This document shows, piece by piece, positions 33,685 through 45,748 of a DNA stretch of 64,000 bases (position 1 is the stretch's first letter; every line of letters begins with the position of its first letter). Source of the DNA: JAWKTV01 sp041398905 (GTDB lineage Bacteria; Planctomycetota; Planctomycetia; Planctomycetales; Planctomycetaceae); NCBI GenBank assembly GCA_041398905.1, contig JAWKTV010000019.1:1-64000 (forward strand). Reading direction: 5' to 3'. The translations under genes were made by a program, and so were the position numbers. Under the pieces are notes generated by a model that saw only the letters and a list, made by a program, of their open reading frames with translations, was not told where the DNA came from and did not search any database.

Positions 33685-34970
33685 TTAGCAGTCTCCCAAG
33701 AAGGCCCGGCGGAGTTCTTCGATGACGGCTTTGGGCATCGGGGTTACTGGTCCGAGCGAGGCGGCGTTGATGATCGCTTCGGCGGTCGACTCCAGCACTT
33801 CGAGTCGATCGAAGGCGTCGAGAATCGTCGTGCCGCATACGAGAACTCCGTCGTTGGACTGCAGCGCGATTGGTGCTCGCGGTGAGACGCTGGCCGCCAG
33901 GGTTTCCGGCTCGGTGAACTGCACGCCAAACGGGATGCGGGCGACATCGCGAAGGAAGATGGAGCTTTCGGGGATGGTTCGCGAGTCGAGCACGGCATCG
34001 GTGACGCTGAAGGCGGTCGCGTTCACAGGGTCGGCGTTGACGATGGCGTTGAACTCGGGATGGCGACGGTAGATCGCCCGGTGATTGAGCGACGCCTGGC
34101 TGGGCCGTTTTCCCGATTCGGAGCTGCCCGGCGTCGATCAGGACGAGGTCGGCGGGTGCGAGCGTCATGCGGTCGCAACCGCGGCGGGTGATGACGAACG
34201 AGTCCTCACCAATACGGGCGGAAAAGCTCCTCCGTGCTGATGAACAGCCGCTGGCGGTAACCGCGTCTGACGAACTCGCAGAGCTGGCGACGGACCTCGA
34301 TCTCGTGGCTGGTGGCGGCGCGCCTCGAAGGTCGGCAGGGTTTCGCAGGTGTTCGGGCGATGCGGAGCTGTTCGTCGGAGAGTGGCCGCTCTCGACCGAG
34401 GCGGCGGGCCTTGAGGATCGTCTTGGCGGTGAACTCCAGCGTCTCGAACCGGGCGAATGCTTGGTGAGGTCCGTCGCGCCGACACGACGCCGTGGTTCTC
34501 GAGGATCACGCAGTCGTGCCCGGCCTGAAACGTGCTGGCGATGTTGTCGCCCAGGAGCGGACTGCCCGGCAGGGCGGTATGAACCCGGCCTCTCCGCAGA
34601 CGTAGCGGGCTTGTGGGAACAGTCGGGTGTCGGGCACTTCTCCGCAAATGCTGAACGCGACCAGCGCGACCGGGTGGGCATGCACCACCGCGCGGACGTC
34701 GGTGCGGGCCGCGTAGATCGCCTGATGAAACGGCAACTCGGACGAAGGCGGATGCGGGCCGAGGCGGGTTCCGTCGGGACGAATGCAGGTGATGTCGTCC
34801 CGCTTGAGGCTGCCTTTATCGACCCGGGCCGGTGTGATCCACAGGGTGCCGTCGGGTTCCCGCATCGAGACGTTGCCGCCCGAGGTGGTCGTCATGCGGT
34901 AGCGGTAGATGCGCTCGATGGTGTCAAGAATCTGATCGCGGGGATGCAGCAGCAACTCATCACGAGACAT
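33685..34970 (-). CDS. Tandem class II aldolase/adducin-domain protein, frameshifted
   Basis: Starts at ATG 34970 (MSRDELLLHPRDQILD). First domain: YRMTTTSGGNVSMREPDG (phosphate-binding loop), WITPARVDKGSLKRDD, VRAVVHAHPVALVAFS (metal HxH), then after shifts DCVILENHGVVS. The second domain starts near 34190 (CDRMTLAPADLVLID) and runs to FLGDC, with HPEFNAIVNADPVNATAF and FLRDVARIPFGVQF, but lacks an HxH pair, so it is probably catalytically inactive. Four or more shifts (near 34510, 34450, 34330, 34120) separate clean segments. Substrate unknown; a sugar-phosphate aldolase or epimerase is likely. Confidence 0.68.
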
Positions 34971-35313
34971 GGCGGTGGGGTACAGCGAGAGTTGATGGAT
35001 GGGCAAGCGTCAGCAGTGGACTATGCATCGCAGCGGCGTCGATGTCGAGTCCGCACGTCGATGCAGCACTGACCTCCAACCAACGCCATCAACCAAGTTC
35101 CCGTTCCTTTGTGTAGCGATCGTTTCGCCGCACTTGAATCAGCCTCGAACTCTCGCTGGGCATTGAGGACATCGCGTTCGCGATGACTCGATGCGGACGC
35201 GAGATTGATCCGCTGGATTGGCCCGCTCGATTGAAGCGGGCGGCAGAGTGTCGCCACCGTGGCTGGTCACCTCTGGCATCCGCCGGGGAATCTTTGTGAT
35301 CGGGAAGTGCGCG
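34971..35313. other. Divergent intergenic region
   Basis: About 340 bases between the aldolase-like gene and bioA, transcribed away from each other. No gene supported; promoters for both are expected here but not identifiable by eye. Confidence 0.45.
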
Positions 35314-36675
35314 ATGAGTGTGGACTTGACTGGGGTCTCTGCGAGCGGCGGACAATGAGTTCGTGTGGCATCCGTTCGCACCGATGCAGGCTTATCGGGA
35401 GGAGGCCGCGCTGATCATCGCGATGCCGCGGGCTTCGAATTGATCGACGTCACCGGGCGGCGGTACCTGGACGGCATCTCGTCGTTGTGGTGCAACGTGC
35501 ATGGGCATCGGGTGCGGGAGATCGACGCGGCCATCCGCGAGCAACTCGACCGTGTCGCCCACACGACGCTGCTGGGGCTGTCGTCGGTTCCGTCCATTCA
35601 ACTGGCGGAGCAGCTCGTCCGTCGCACGCCGGCGGGGCTCAACAAGGTCTTCTACTCCGACTCCGGGGCGACCGCCGTCGAAGCGGCGATCAAGCTGGCT
35701 TATCAGTACCAGCGGCAACGACCCGGAGGCAGCGATCGACGCGACCTGTTCGCCACTGTCAGTGGTGCGTACCACGGCGACACGATCGGGTCCGTCAGCG
35801 TGGGGGGCATCGAGCTGTTTCACCGGACCTACGGGCGGCTGCTGTTCGAGACCGCCAGCGTGCCCAGCCCGGTGACGTTCCGTCGACCGCAGGGCCACAC
35901 GGCGGAAGGCTGGGTCGCGCATTGTCTGAATGAACTCGAGCGGACGATCGTCACCCATCGCGACCGGCTGGCCGCGTTCATCATCGAGCCGCTGGTACAG
36001 GGAGCGGCCGGCATCCTGGTGCATCCGCCGGGCTATCTGCAGCGGGTTCGCGAGTTGACCGCCCAGTACGACATCCCGCTGATCGCGGACGAAGTCGCCG
36101 TTGGGTTTGGACGGACCGGGACGATGTTCGCCTGCGAGCAGGAACAGGTCACCCCGGACCTGATGTGTCTGGCGAAGGGGATCACGGGCGGCTACCTCCC
36201 GCTGGCCGCCACACTCGCGACCGACCGGATCTACGACACGTTCCTGGGCGAGCCGCACGAGGGACGCACGTTCTACCACGGTCACACCTACACCGGGAAC
36301 CCGCTGGGCTGCGCGGCGGCGCTGGCGTCATTGGAATTGTTCGACCGGAATGACGTGCTGGAGAACGCGCGGCGGAACGCGGAGACCATCGCCCGGCTGC
36401 TCGCTCCGCTGACGGACCATCCGCATGTCGGCGAGGTCCGTCAGAAAGGGCTGATGGTCGGGATCGAGCTGGTGGCCGACCGACGGAGCAATGCGCCGTT
36501 CCCGCTGGAACGGCGCACGGGGCATCTCGTCACCCTGGCGGCGCGGGAACGGGGTGTGGTCATCCGGCCGTTGGGGGATGTCGTCGTGCTGATGCCGGCT
36601 CCGGCGATGCCTCGGTGCGACATCGAACGACTGTGCGCGGTGGCGATCGAGTCGATCGAGAGCGCCACCAACTGA
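35314..36675 (+). CDS. bioA: Adenosylmethionine-8-amino-7-oxononanoate aminotransferase
   Basis: PLP-dependent class III aminotransferase of biotin synthesis (KAPA to DAPA). The start is uncertain: NEFVWHPFAPMQAYREEA, the family N-terminus, is read in a different frame before about 35415, and ATG 35314 is the best upstream candidate. The main frame then has RYLDGISSLWCNVHGH, VFYSDSGATAVEAAIK, SGAYHGDTIGSVSVGG, LIADEVAVGFGRTG, and MCLAKGITGGYLPLAAT (PLP Lys in AKGITGG). Length about 450, normal. Two short indels near the start are likely. No other bio gene is in the window. Confidence 0.85.
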
Positions 36676-36683
36676 CGCGACGT

Positions 36684-37337
36684 TCAAGAGTCGAAGTGGT
36701 CGGCCGCACTGCGCGTGTGAAGACAGATGGCGATGGTCCCGGTGATCAGGACCTGCACCATGATGATCGCGACGACGATGAGCACGCCACTTTCACCCAA
36801 TTGGGCGTTGATCTGATTGGACAGTTGCTGCCCGCCCATCAGCAAGACGCCACTGCAGATCGTCAGCGCGACGACGGCCATCCAGGACAGCACGATCGCG
36901 ATCCAGCGGGCGACGTTCTGACGCTGGACGTAGCCGAGAATCGCGGCTCCTTCGATCAGAATTCGGAAGCCAGCGCCGCAGGCACCGCCGATGTTGCTGC
37001 TCATGAGATTGCCGGCGATGCTCAGCAAGTTGAAGAGAATCAGCAGGCACTCGCAGACGATGGCGATGACCACGGGCGTCGGCATGCCGCCGCCGCTTGA
37101 ACGGCGGGAGCGACCGCCGCTCGACTTGCGGCGCTTGGGACGGGGAAGCGCCTCGCCTTGGTCCAGCGGCTCCCCGCCTTCGAGGTCGTCGTCGCCCCAC
37201 TCATCGTCGTCGGATCCGGCCGCTTGCGGCACGGTGACCGCGCTGCCGCAGGTCTTGCAGCGGAACTTGCGACCGGCGAACTCATCTTTGACGTTGACGG
37301 TTGTCTGACACTGCGGGCACTTGACGGAAATCGGCAT
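36684..37337 (-). CDS. Zinc-ribbon membrane protein
   Basis: Intact 217 residues from ATG 37337. N-terminal MPISVKCPQCQTTVNV, FRCKTCGSAVTVPQ forms a zinc ribbon (two CxxC). An acidic and then basic linker follows (DDDEWGDDDLEGGE, RPKRRKSSGGRSRRSS). Four hydrophobic segments come next (PVVIAIVCECLLILFNLLS, FRILIEGAAILGYV, WIAIVLSWMAVVALTI, VLIVVAIIMVQVLIT). Cytoplasmic ribbon plus membrane domain is a common planctomycete design. Function unknown. It ends 8 bases from the convergent bioA stop. Confidence 0.72.
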   Translation of the reverse strand: MPISVKCPQCQTTVNVKDEFAGRKFRCKTCGSAVTVPQAAGSDDDEWGDDDLEGGEPLDQGEALPRPKRRKSSGGRSRRSSGGGMPTPVVIAIVCECLLILFNLLSIAGNLMSSNIGGACGAGFRILIEGAAILGYVQRQNVARWIAIVLSWMAVVALTICSGVLLMGGQQLSNQINAQLGESGVLIVVAIIMVQVLITGTIAICLHTRSAADHFDS

Positions 37338-37434
37338 GGCGAGGCTCTACCAGGAACGCTGTTCTGACGACGAGATCGAGCCGATCCCTCGGCAGGACGC
37401 GCTCCCTGCACCAAAGTGCCATCCAACCGCTGCT

Positions 37435-40158
37435 CTACGCCGTCCGTGGATCGACCTTGCTCGGATCGATACCGAGGTCTTTGAGCAGGCCCGGCAACTT
37501 GGCCCGATCGAACTCGCCGGCTCGCGAGAGCGCCTCGAGGGTGGCGTAGACCGTGCACTGCGGGTCGATCTCGAAGTGCCTGCGAAGCGCCTTGCGGGTG
37601 TCGCTGCGGCCAAAGCCGTCGGTGCCGAGGATGTTGTAGTCCCCGGGAATCCATTCGCGAATCTGGTCGGGCACAAGCCGCACGTTGTCGCTGGCGGCGA
37701 TGAACGGCCCGGTGACGCCGTCGAGTGTGCGTTCGAGGAAGCTCTGACGGGCGGGTTCGCTGGAGTTGAGTCGGTTCCAGCGCTGGACGGCCATGCAGTC
37801 TCGGGCGAGTTCGCTGTAGCTGGTGACGCTCCAGACGTCGGTGCCGATGCCGAACTGCTCGTGCAGCATCTTTTGGGCGTTGAGCACCTGCGGCAGAATG
37901 GTGCCGCTGCCGAAGAGCTGCGGCCGCTGCTTCTGGCCGTTGCCGCTGTCGGTGCTGTTGAACTTGTACATCCCGCGCAAGATGCCTTCTTTCACTCCGT
38001 CCTGCTGGGGCAGGCCGGGCATCTCGTAGGCTTCGTTGTAGACGGAGACGTAATAGAAGATGTCCTCGCCGTCCCCATACATGCGGCGGAGGCCGTCCTG
38101 CAGGATGACCGCCAGTTCGTAGCCGTAGGCCGGGTCGTATGAGATGAGGTTGGGGACCGAGGTGGCGATGAGCTGGCTGTGACCGTCCTCGTGCTGGAGG
38201 CCTTCGCCGTTGAGGGTCGTCCGCCCCGAAGTGCCGCCGATGAGGAAGCCTTTGCAGCGGCTGTCGGCCGCGAGCCAGATCAGGTCGCCGACCCGCTGGA
38301 AGCCGAACATGGAGTAGTAGATGTAGAAGGGGATCATGTTGACGCCGAGGTTGGCGTACGCCGTGCCAGCGGCGACGAACGAGCCCATCGCGCCGGCTTC
38401 GTTGATGCCCTCTTCCAGAATCTGACCGTCTTTGGCTTCCCTGTAGTACTGCAGCGACCCGTCGATGCGGTCGACCGGTTCGTACAACTGACCTTTGCTC
38501 GAGTAGATTCCGAAGCTGGAGAAGAACGCCTCCATGCCGAAGGTGCGGGCCTCGTCCGGGATGATCGGCACGATGCGTTCACCGATCGACTTGTCCTTCA
38601 TCAGCCCCATCAGCATGGTGCCGTAGGCCTGCGTGGTAGAAGTCGTCTTGCCCTCGCCGGTCCCTTCGAGTGGCCGCTTGAACGACTTGTCGTCGAGCGT
38701 GGGGATGGTCAGCTTCTCCGTGGTCGGAGTCCGTGTGGGGACGTACCCGCCCAACTGGTCACGGCGGGCGTTGAGGTAGGCCATCTCCTCACTGTCGGCG
38801 GCCGGCTTGTAGAACGGCGCCTTCAGCACGTCTTCGTCCGAGATCGGGATGTCGAACCGATCGCGGAAGCGGCGGAGTTCTTCGAGGTCTTTGATCTTCT
38901 TGGTATTGTGAGCGACGTTGCGGCCTTCGCCCGCTTCGCCGAGCCCATAGCCTTTGATGGTCTTGGCGAGGATGACGGTCGGTGCTCCGTTGCACTCGTA
39001 GGCCTGCTGGAAGGCGGCGTAGACCTTCTCCGGGTCATGTCCGCCGCGGCGGAGCTTCTGCAGCCGTTCGTCGGAGAGATGGTCGACGATCTCCAGCAGG
39101 TCGGGGTCGCCGCCGAAGAAGTGTTCGCGAATGTAGTCCCCTTCGCTGACGCTGTACTTCTGGTACTGGCCGTCAACGATCTCGCCCATCCGCTTGACGA
39201 GCTTCCCTTCACGGTCCTTGGCGAGCAGCGGATCCCAGTCGCCCCCCCAGACCACCTTGATGCAGTTCCAGCCAGCCCCGCGGAAGATGCCTTCCAGCTC
39301 CTGGATGATCTTGCCGTTGCCGCGCACCGGGCCGTCAAGCCGCTGCAGGTTGCAGTTGACGACCCAGATCAGGTTGTCGAGATGTTCGCGGGACGCGAGG
39401 CCAATGGCCCCGAGCGATTCCGGCTCATCGATTTCGCCGTCGCCGAGGAAGGCCCAGACGTGGGACTTCGACGTGTCCAGAATTCCACGGTCCCGCATGT
39501 AGCGGAGGAAGCGGGCATGGTAGATCGAGCAGATCGGCCCGAGCCCCATCGAGACGGTGGGGAACTGCCAGAAGTCGGGCATCAGCCACGGATGGGGATA
39601 CGAAGAGAGCCCGCTGCCGCGAGGGACTTCCTGACGGAAGTTTTCGAGGTGGCTCTCGTCGAGTCGGCCTTCCAGGTAGGCCCGTGAGTACATGCCGGGC
39701 GCGGCATGCCCCTGAAAGTACACCATGTCGCCGGTGTGGTCCGCGGTCCGGGCATGGAAGAAGTGGTTCTGCGCGACCTCGTACAGGGTGGCCGACGATG
39801 CGAACGTGGAGATGTGCCCGCCAACTTCCGATTCGCTGGTCTTGAGGTTCGCCCGGTGGACCATCGCCAGGGCGTTCCAACGAACAATCGACTTGATGCG
39901 GCGTTCGATATCGAGGTTGCCCGGATAGCGGGGCTGTTCCTCGACCGAGATGGTGTTGATGTAGGGGGTCGTCGCGGTGAAGGGCATCATCACGCCGCGG
40001 AGGTACGCCCGCTCCCGCAGTTGCACCAGCAGTTGCTGGGTCTTCTCAGGTCCGTAGCGATGCAGCACGTCTTCGAGAGACTCGTACCACTCCCGGAGTT
40101 CTTCCTGCTCGATTCCCTGTACCGCGCCGTCGGTGACTGCCTGATCCTGAACTGCCAT
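37435..40158 (-). CDS. aceE: Pyruvate dehydrogenase E1 component, homodimeric
   Basis: Intact 907-residue protein from ATG 40158, the normal length of AceE. ThDP site FLGDGEIDEPESLGAIGLA ... NLIWVVNCNLQRLDG is clear; SEVGGHISTFASSATLYEV (active-site His region), KTIKGYGLGEAGEGRN, PDEARTFGMEAFFSSFGIY and GEGLQHEDGHSQL (active-site loop) are all present. It decarboxylates pyruvate and feeds the lipoyl E2; no E2 or E3 gene is adjacent on this side. Being intact, it shows the sequence quality is good here. Confidence 0.96.
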   Translation of the reverse strand: MAVQDQAVTDGAVQGIEQEELREWYESLEDVLHRYGPEKTQQLLVQLRERAYLRGVMMPFTATTPYINTISVEEQPRYPGNLDIERRIKSIVRWNALAMVHRANLKTSESEVGGHISTFASSATLYEVAQNHFFHARTADHTGDMVYFQGHAAPGMYSRAYLEGRLDESHLENFRQEVPRGSGLSSYPHPWLMPDFWQFPTVSMGLGPICSIYHARFLRYMRDRGILDTSKSHVWAFLGDGEIDEPESLGAIGLASREHLDNLIWVVNCNLQRLDGPVRGNGKIIQELEGIFRGAGWNCIKVVWGGDWDPLLAKDREGKLVKRMGEIVDGQYQKYSVSEGDYIREHFFGGDPDLLEIVDHLSDERLQKLRRGGHDPEKVYAAFQQAYECNGAPTVILAKTIKGYGLGEAGEGRNVAHNTKKIKDLEELRRFRDRFDIPISDEDVLKAPFYKPAADSEEMAYLNARRDQLGGYVPTRTPTTEKLTIPTLDDKSFKRPLEGTGEGKTTSTTQAYGTMLMGLMKDKSIGERIVPIIPDEARTFGMEAFFSSFGIYSSKGQLYEPVDRIDGSLQYYREAKDGQILEEGINEAGAMGSFVAAGTAYANLGVNMIPFYIYYSMFGFQRVGDLIWLAADSRCKGFLIGGTSGRTTLNGEGLQHEDGHSQLIATSVPNLISYDPAYGYELAVILQDGLRRMYGDGEDIFYYVSVYNEAYEMPGLPQQDGVKEGILRGMYKFNSTDSGNGQKQRPQLFGSGTILPQVLNAQKMLHEQFGIGTDVWSVTSYSELARDCMAVQRWNRLNSSEPARQSFLERTLDGVTGPFIAASDNVRLVPDQIREWIPGDYNILGTDGFGRSDTRKALRRHFEIDPQCTVYATLEALSRAGEFDRAKLPGLLKDLGIDPSKVDPRTA

Positions 40159-40593
40159 GGAGTTGTCTTCCGGTGTCCTGGTTTGATCCCGGTCGGCTGG
40201 CCCTCAAGGGCCGGCGACAAGCGATTCGATCCGTATAACGACGCCGTGCAACGCACCACCGGGAGGCGAAGCCTCACCGCATGATTCGCTGTCGTGGCGA
40301 TCTTGAGAGTTCGAGTCCGGATTCTAGCAGGACCGCCCCCGCCTGAAAGCCGAAGCCGCAGATGCTGGAGAAGATGGGAAACAAACCGGCGAAACGTGCC
40401 ATCGGGGACGCTTGATGTGGGGTGGCGTCCTCGGTTGCGGCCCAGCATTGGCGATCGAGACCATCGACAGCAGGAACCGCCACCGTGTTTGGTGCGGTAT
40501 CTCGCGGGCAGCGCGGACATCGGCTAAAGTCCGCGGCAGCTGCGACGACCGCGTCGTTCACATCACTCATTTCCGAGATCGCTGGCAGTCGAC
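40159..40593. other. Divergent intergenic region aceE / proline dehydrogenase
   Basis: About 435 bases; both flanking genes point outward, so both promoters lie here. Open frames on both strands are short and inconsistent. No operator or riboswitch recognised. Confidence 0.45.
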
Positions 40594-42063
40594 ATGGCCA
40601 AGCAGACCCGCTCGACGAGCAAATCAGGCGGCTCGAAACAGCCCGCACCCGCCGCGAATCTGACGACGCGGGAGTCAATTCCGCCCCAGACGCGCGACCA
40701 GGTTGAAGCCGAAACTCAGCGGATTGGTGCTGAGTTGTGGGAGCACCTGTCGCGCCGGCGTCCCACCATTTTCGAGAGCCGCTGGTGGCTCGACCACATT
40801 CTCGAATGGGCCATGGAGGACGAGTCCGTCAAGGTGCAGATGTTCCGCTTCGTCGACGTGCTGCCGATGCTCAAGACGCACGAGCAGGTCATCGAGCATT
40901 TGCAGGAGTACTTCGACGACGTGAAGTCGAAGCTCCCCTGGGCCGGTCGGCTGGTGCTGAAATCGAGTCCCGCAGGCTCGCTGACGGGCAAGGCGCTCGC
41001 CCTCACCGCTCGCCGCAACGCCCGCAAGATGGCCGAGCGTTTCATCGCCGGAACGCGGGTGGAAGAGGTGCTGCAGTCGGTGGCGCGGCTCCGCAAGCAG
41101 GGGCTGGCATTTACGCTCGATCTGCTCGGCGAGGCGGTCGTCAGCGAACCGGAAGCCGATGCCTACCAGAAGGCCTATCTCGACCTGATCGCCGGCCTGG
41201 CTCCGGAAGTCGCCGCCTGGACCGAGGTTCCACAACTCGATCACGACGGGCACGGCGTGGTGCCGCGGTGCAACGTCTCGATCAAGCTCTCGGCTCTGTA
41301 CAGCCAGTTCAAGCCGATCGACCCCGTCGGCTCGACCGCCGGCGTGCTGGGACGACTCCGCCCGATCCTCCGGCTCGCCCGGCAGCAGGGGGCCTACGTC
41401 CACGTCGACATGGAGCACTACGCCTATAAAGACCTCACGCTGGACATCTTCAAGCAGGTGCTCATGGAGGAGGAGTTCCGCGACTGGCCCGACTGCGGCA
41501 TCGTCATTCAGGCTTATCTGCCCGACGCCGGTCAGGACCTCGACGACCTGCTGAGCTGGGTCAAAGAGCGCGGCACCCCGATCGTCATTCGGCTCGTCAA
41601 GGGAGCCTACTGGGACTACGAGACGGTCATCTCCGAGTACCGCGGCTGGCCGTGCCCAGTCTACACAGAGAAGTGGCAGTCGGATGCGAACTTCGAGCGG
41701 CAGACGGCGTTCCTGATGCAGCATCGTAAGTGGCTCAAGCCGGCCATCGCCTCGCACAACCTGCGGAGCCTCGCCCATGCCATCGCCTGGGCCAAAGTGC
41801 TGGGCGTGCCGGACTGCGACTGGGAGATTCAAATGCTCTACGGCATGGCGGTCGAGCAACAGGAGCTGTTCTCGGAGCTGGGGCATCGAGTCCGGGTTTA
41901 CACACCGTTTGGCGAGCCGATTCCCGGCATGGCCTACCTCGTTCGCCGACTGCTGGAGAACACGTCGAACGACAGCTTCCTGCGACATGCCTATGATGCC
42001 GATGTGGAGATCGAAGACCTGCTGCGGAAGCCAAGTCGATTTGATGAGGCGACTGCGGTCTAA
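40594..42063 (+). CDS. Proline dehydrogenase
   Basis: Intact, 489 residues from ATG 40594. PutA-type PRODH barrel: FTLDLLGEAVVSEPEAD, VPRCNVSIKLSALYSQF, GAYVHVDMEHYAYKDLT, GIVIQAYLPDAGQDLDD, IVIRLVKGAYWDYET, ASHNLRSLAHAI, and the C-terminal LVRRLLENTSNDSFLRHAY carries the RRxxEN(T/S)xN substrate-binding pattern. An N-terminal arm (IFESRWWLDHILEWAMEDES) is as in bifunctional PutA, but the aldehyde dehydrogenase is absent. Oxidises proline with FAD. The next gene (lutA-like) is in the same direction 97 bases on. Confidence 0.93.
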   Translation: MAKQTRSTSKSGGSKQPAPAANLTTRESIPPQTRDQVEAETQRIGAELWEHLSRRRPTIFESRWWLDHILEWAMEDESVKVQMFRFVDVLPMLKTHEQVIEHLQEYFDDVKSKLPWAGRLVLKSSPAGSLTGKALALTARRNARKMAERFIAGTRVEEVLQSVARLRKQGLAFTLDLLGEAVVSEPEADAYQKAYLDLIAGLAPEVAAWTEVPQLDHDGHGVVPRCNVSIKLSALYSQFKPIDPVGSTAGVLGRLRPILRLARQQGAYVHVDMEHYAYKDLTLDIFKQVLMEEEFRDWPDCGIVIQAYLPDAGQDLDDLLSWVKERGTPIVIRLVKGAYWDYETVISEYRGWPCPVYTEKWQSDANFERQTAFLMQHRKWLKPAIASHNLRSLAHAIAWAKVLGVPDCDWEIQMLYGMAVEQQELFSELGHRVRVYTPFGEPIPGMAYLVRRLLENTSNDSFLRHAYDADVEIEDLLRKPSRFDEATAV

Positions 42064-42160
42064 CCATCCCATCCAGAGCACTCGTTGAGCCGCCGGTCGT
42101 GCCGTCGCGACAATGAGCCGGCGGAATCACTCCACCTCGACGGACTACCAATCACCCGCC

Positions 42161-42916
42161 ATGCGTGTCGCTCTCTTTCTTCCCTGCTACATCGACCAGG
42201 TCTACCCCGACGTCGGCTTCGCGACGGTCGAACTGCTCGAACGGGTCGGCTGTACGGTCGAGTTCCCGGAGGCGCAGACCTGCTGCGGGCAGCCGATGGC
42301 CAACACCGGCTGCTGGGACGAGGCAAAGCCGCTCGCCAAACGGTTCCTCGACATCTTCGCCGGCTACGACGCGATCGTCTGCCCCTCCGGCAGTTGTACC
42401 GCGATGGTGACCCATCACTACGAAGAACTCGTCGGCAGCGACCCGGCCTATCACGACATCCAGAAGAAGACGTTCGAGCTGACGCAGTTTCTCACCGATG
42501 TCCGCCCGCTGACATCGCTGGAAGGTGTGCGGTTCCCGCATCGCGTTGGCCTGCACAACAGTTGCCACGGGCTCCGCGAACTTCGCCTCGGCAGCTCCAG
42601 CGAACGCATGAACCCGTCTTTCAGTAAGGCCCGGCAACTGCTGGAACTCGTCGAGGGTGTCGAGCTGGTCGAGCTGCAACGGGTCGACGAATGCTGCGGT
42701 TTCGGCGGCACCTTCGCCGTCGCTGAAGAAGCGGTCTCCTGCATGATGGGCCTGGACCGCATTGCCGACCACGAGCAGGCCCGCGCCGAAGTCATCACCG
42801 CTGGTGACATGTCTTGCCTGATGCACCTTGATGGCCTCCTGCGGCGGCAGAGAAAGCCGATCCGGGTGATGCACCTCGCCCAGATTCTCGTCGGCCGGTC
42901 CCTGGAGTCGGTCTGA
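42161..42916 (+). CDS. lutA: LutA-like (Fe-S)-binding CCG-domain protein
   Basis: I choose ATG 42161 (MRVALFLPCYIDQVYPD). 251 residues with two cysteine-rich CCG motifs: AQTCCGQPMANTGCWDE and ECCGFGGTFAVAEEA, plus CPSGSCTAM and HNSCHGLRELRL. This is LutA (YkgE-type), part of the L-lactate oxidation complex LutABC; lutB and lutC are not in the window. The gene follows a proline dehydrogenase rather than lutB, so it may feed electrons differently or be part of a split cluster. Confidence 0.88.
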   Translation: MRVALFLPCYIDQVYPDVGFATVELLERVGCTVEFPEAQTCCGQPMANTGCWDEAKPLAKRFLDIFAGYDAIVCPSGSCTAMVTHHYEELVGSDPAYHDIQKKTFELTQFLTDVRPLTSLEGVRFPHRVGLHNSCHGLRELRLGSSSERMNPSFSKARQLLELVEGVELVELQRVDECCGFGGTFAVAEEAVSCMMGLDRIADHEQARAEVITAGDMSCLMHLDGLLRRQRKPIRVMHLAQILVGRSLESV

Positions 42917-43240
42917 CGCGGCGGCGGCGGCACCCTTCGGCGCGTGGCAATGACTCCAGGCAACGTCGGCCAGCGTGTCTGCCGGAACTCCCGTTGGTCG
43001 GTCCGGCCTGCGGACTCGGACGCTTCGCAGGGGCCGCGCTCCGCAGGAAGCCTCCGGTGGGAGCGCGCGCGACGTCGAGGGCTTCCGCTGTTGCGGGGCG
43101 CCACCGGCCACCCGTCGTGCCCTCGATGCGGTGGCAGGTCCGCATGCGAGGACGGCCGCCGACGTACTTGCAGATCGCGACCCTTTTTGCGATATTCCGA
43201 ACCTGTCGGACGGATCACCGGTCGATACAATGTTTGAACC
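42917..43240. other. Intergenic region before tRNA-Met
   Basis: About 320 bases. Frames on both strands are shadow-like. It includes the tRNA-Met promoter; a GATATTCCGAACC / TACAATG pair near 43190-43230 is only suggestive. Confidence 0.4.
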
Positions 43241-43313
43241 GGCGGTGTAGCTCAGTTGGCAGAGCAGCGGGATCATAATCCGCGTGTCGGGGGTTCGAAT
43301 CCCTCCACCGCTA
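43241..43313 (+). tRNA. tRNA-Met (CAT)
   Basis: Complete cloverleaf: acceptor GGCGGTG/CACCGCT, D arm GCTCAGTTGGCAGAGC, anticodon stem GCGGG/TCCGC with loop ATCATAA (anticodon CAT), T arm GGGGGTTCGAATCCCTC, discriminator A. The standard first acceptor pair fits elongator tRNA-Met better than the initiator. A CAT tRNA modified to read Ile codons cannot be excluded. Confidence 0.93.
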
Positions 43314-43347
43314 TCTTCTCTTGTCGCAATCGCTTGCGGCAATGCTC

Positions 43348-43374
43348 AACCCCCGGCCACTCCGGGGGTTTTGT
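43348..43374 (+). terminator. Rho-independent terminator after tRNA-Met
   Basis: Stem ACCCCCGG / CCGGGGGT with loop CCACT, followed by TTTTG. It lies 35 bases past the tRNA. Confidence 0.8.
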
Positions 43375-43564
43375 CTTGCGCGGGAACGCATTCATTCCAG
43401 CTCGCTGGGAGGGAGCGAGTGCGATTGCCGCGCCGCGACGTGGTCTGAAAACATCGCGGCGTTTTCGGGAAGAGGGTTCCGAAGACTCTGAAGCCACGGC
43501 GCAGTGGCAAGCGACCGGGTGTCACCACCGCGGCTGCGTCCGATTCAAGCCGGGTCGAATGCAC

Positions 43565-43601
43565 ACAGGGCCGGCGGACTCGATGTGTCCGCCGGCCCTG
43601 T
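43565..43601. terminator. Long hairpin between tRNA-Met and ilvB
   Basis: Perfect 15-base arms ACAGGGCCGGCGGAC / GTCCGCCGGCCCTGT with a seven-base loop. It sits 77 bases past the ilvB stop and probably ends that transcript on the minus strand; the T content is low on both sides. Confidence 0.6.
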
Positions 43602-43677
43602 TGTGATTTGTGCGGCCGCTGCGTGGTGGGCAGTCTGGCCGATTGACCTGTGACGCCTGACGTCCAGCGGACGTCGG

Positions 43678-45490
<1,813 letters not shown>

Positions 45491-45748
45491 AGGCTCACCC
45501 CGTCATCTTCATTTCAAGAGAATGCGTACCGCCGCGCGGTGGCGACTCCGCGACCGCTCAACGCGACCTCAGTGTATCGACCCGGACAATCGACGTACCG
45601 AGTCTGCTGAGCAAGCAGACCACTGTACCCGCAAACGGGTTCACTTTCGACCGAATGACCGACATATCCGGCCTTTTCGATTCATCCGCCAGCTTCGATC
45701 GCGTCGGCTCGTTCTGCACAGTGTGCGCACGGGTCAACGGCCTTGGAA

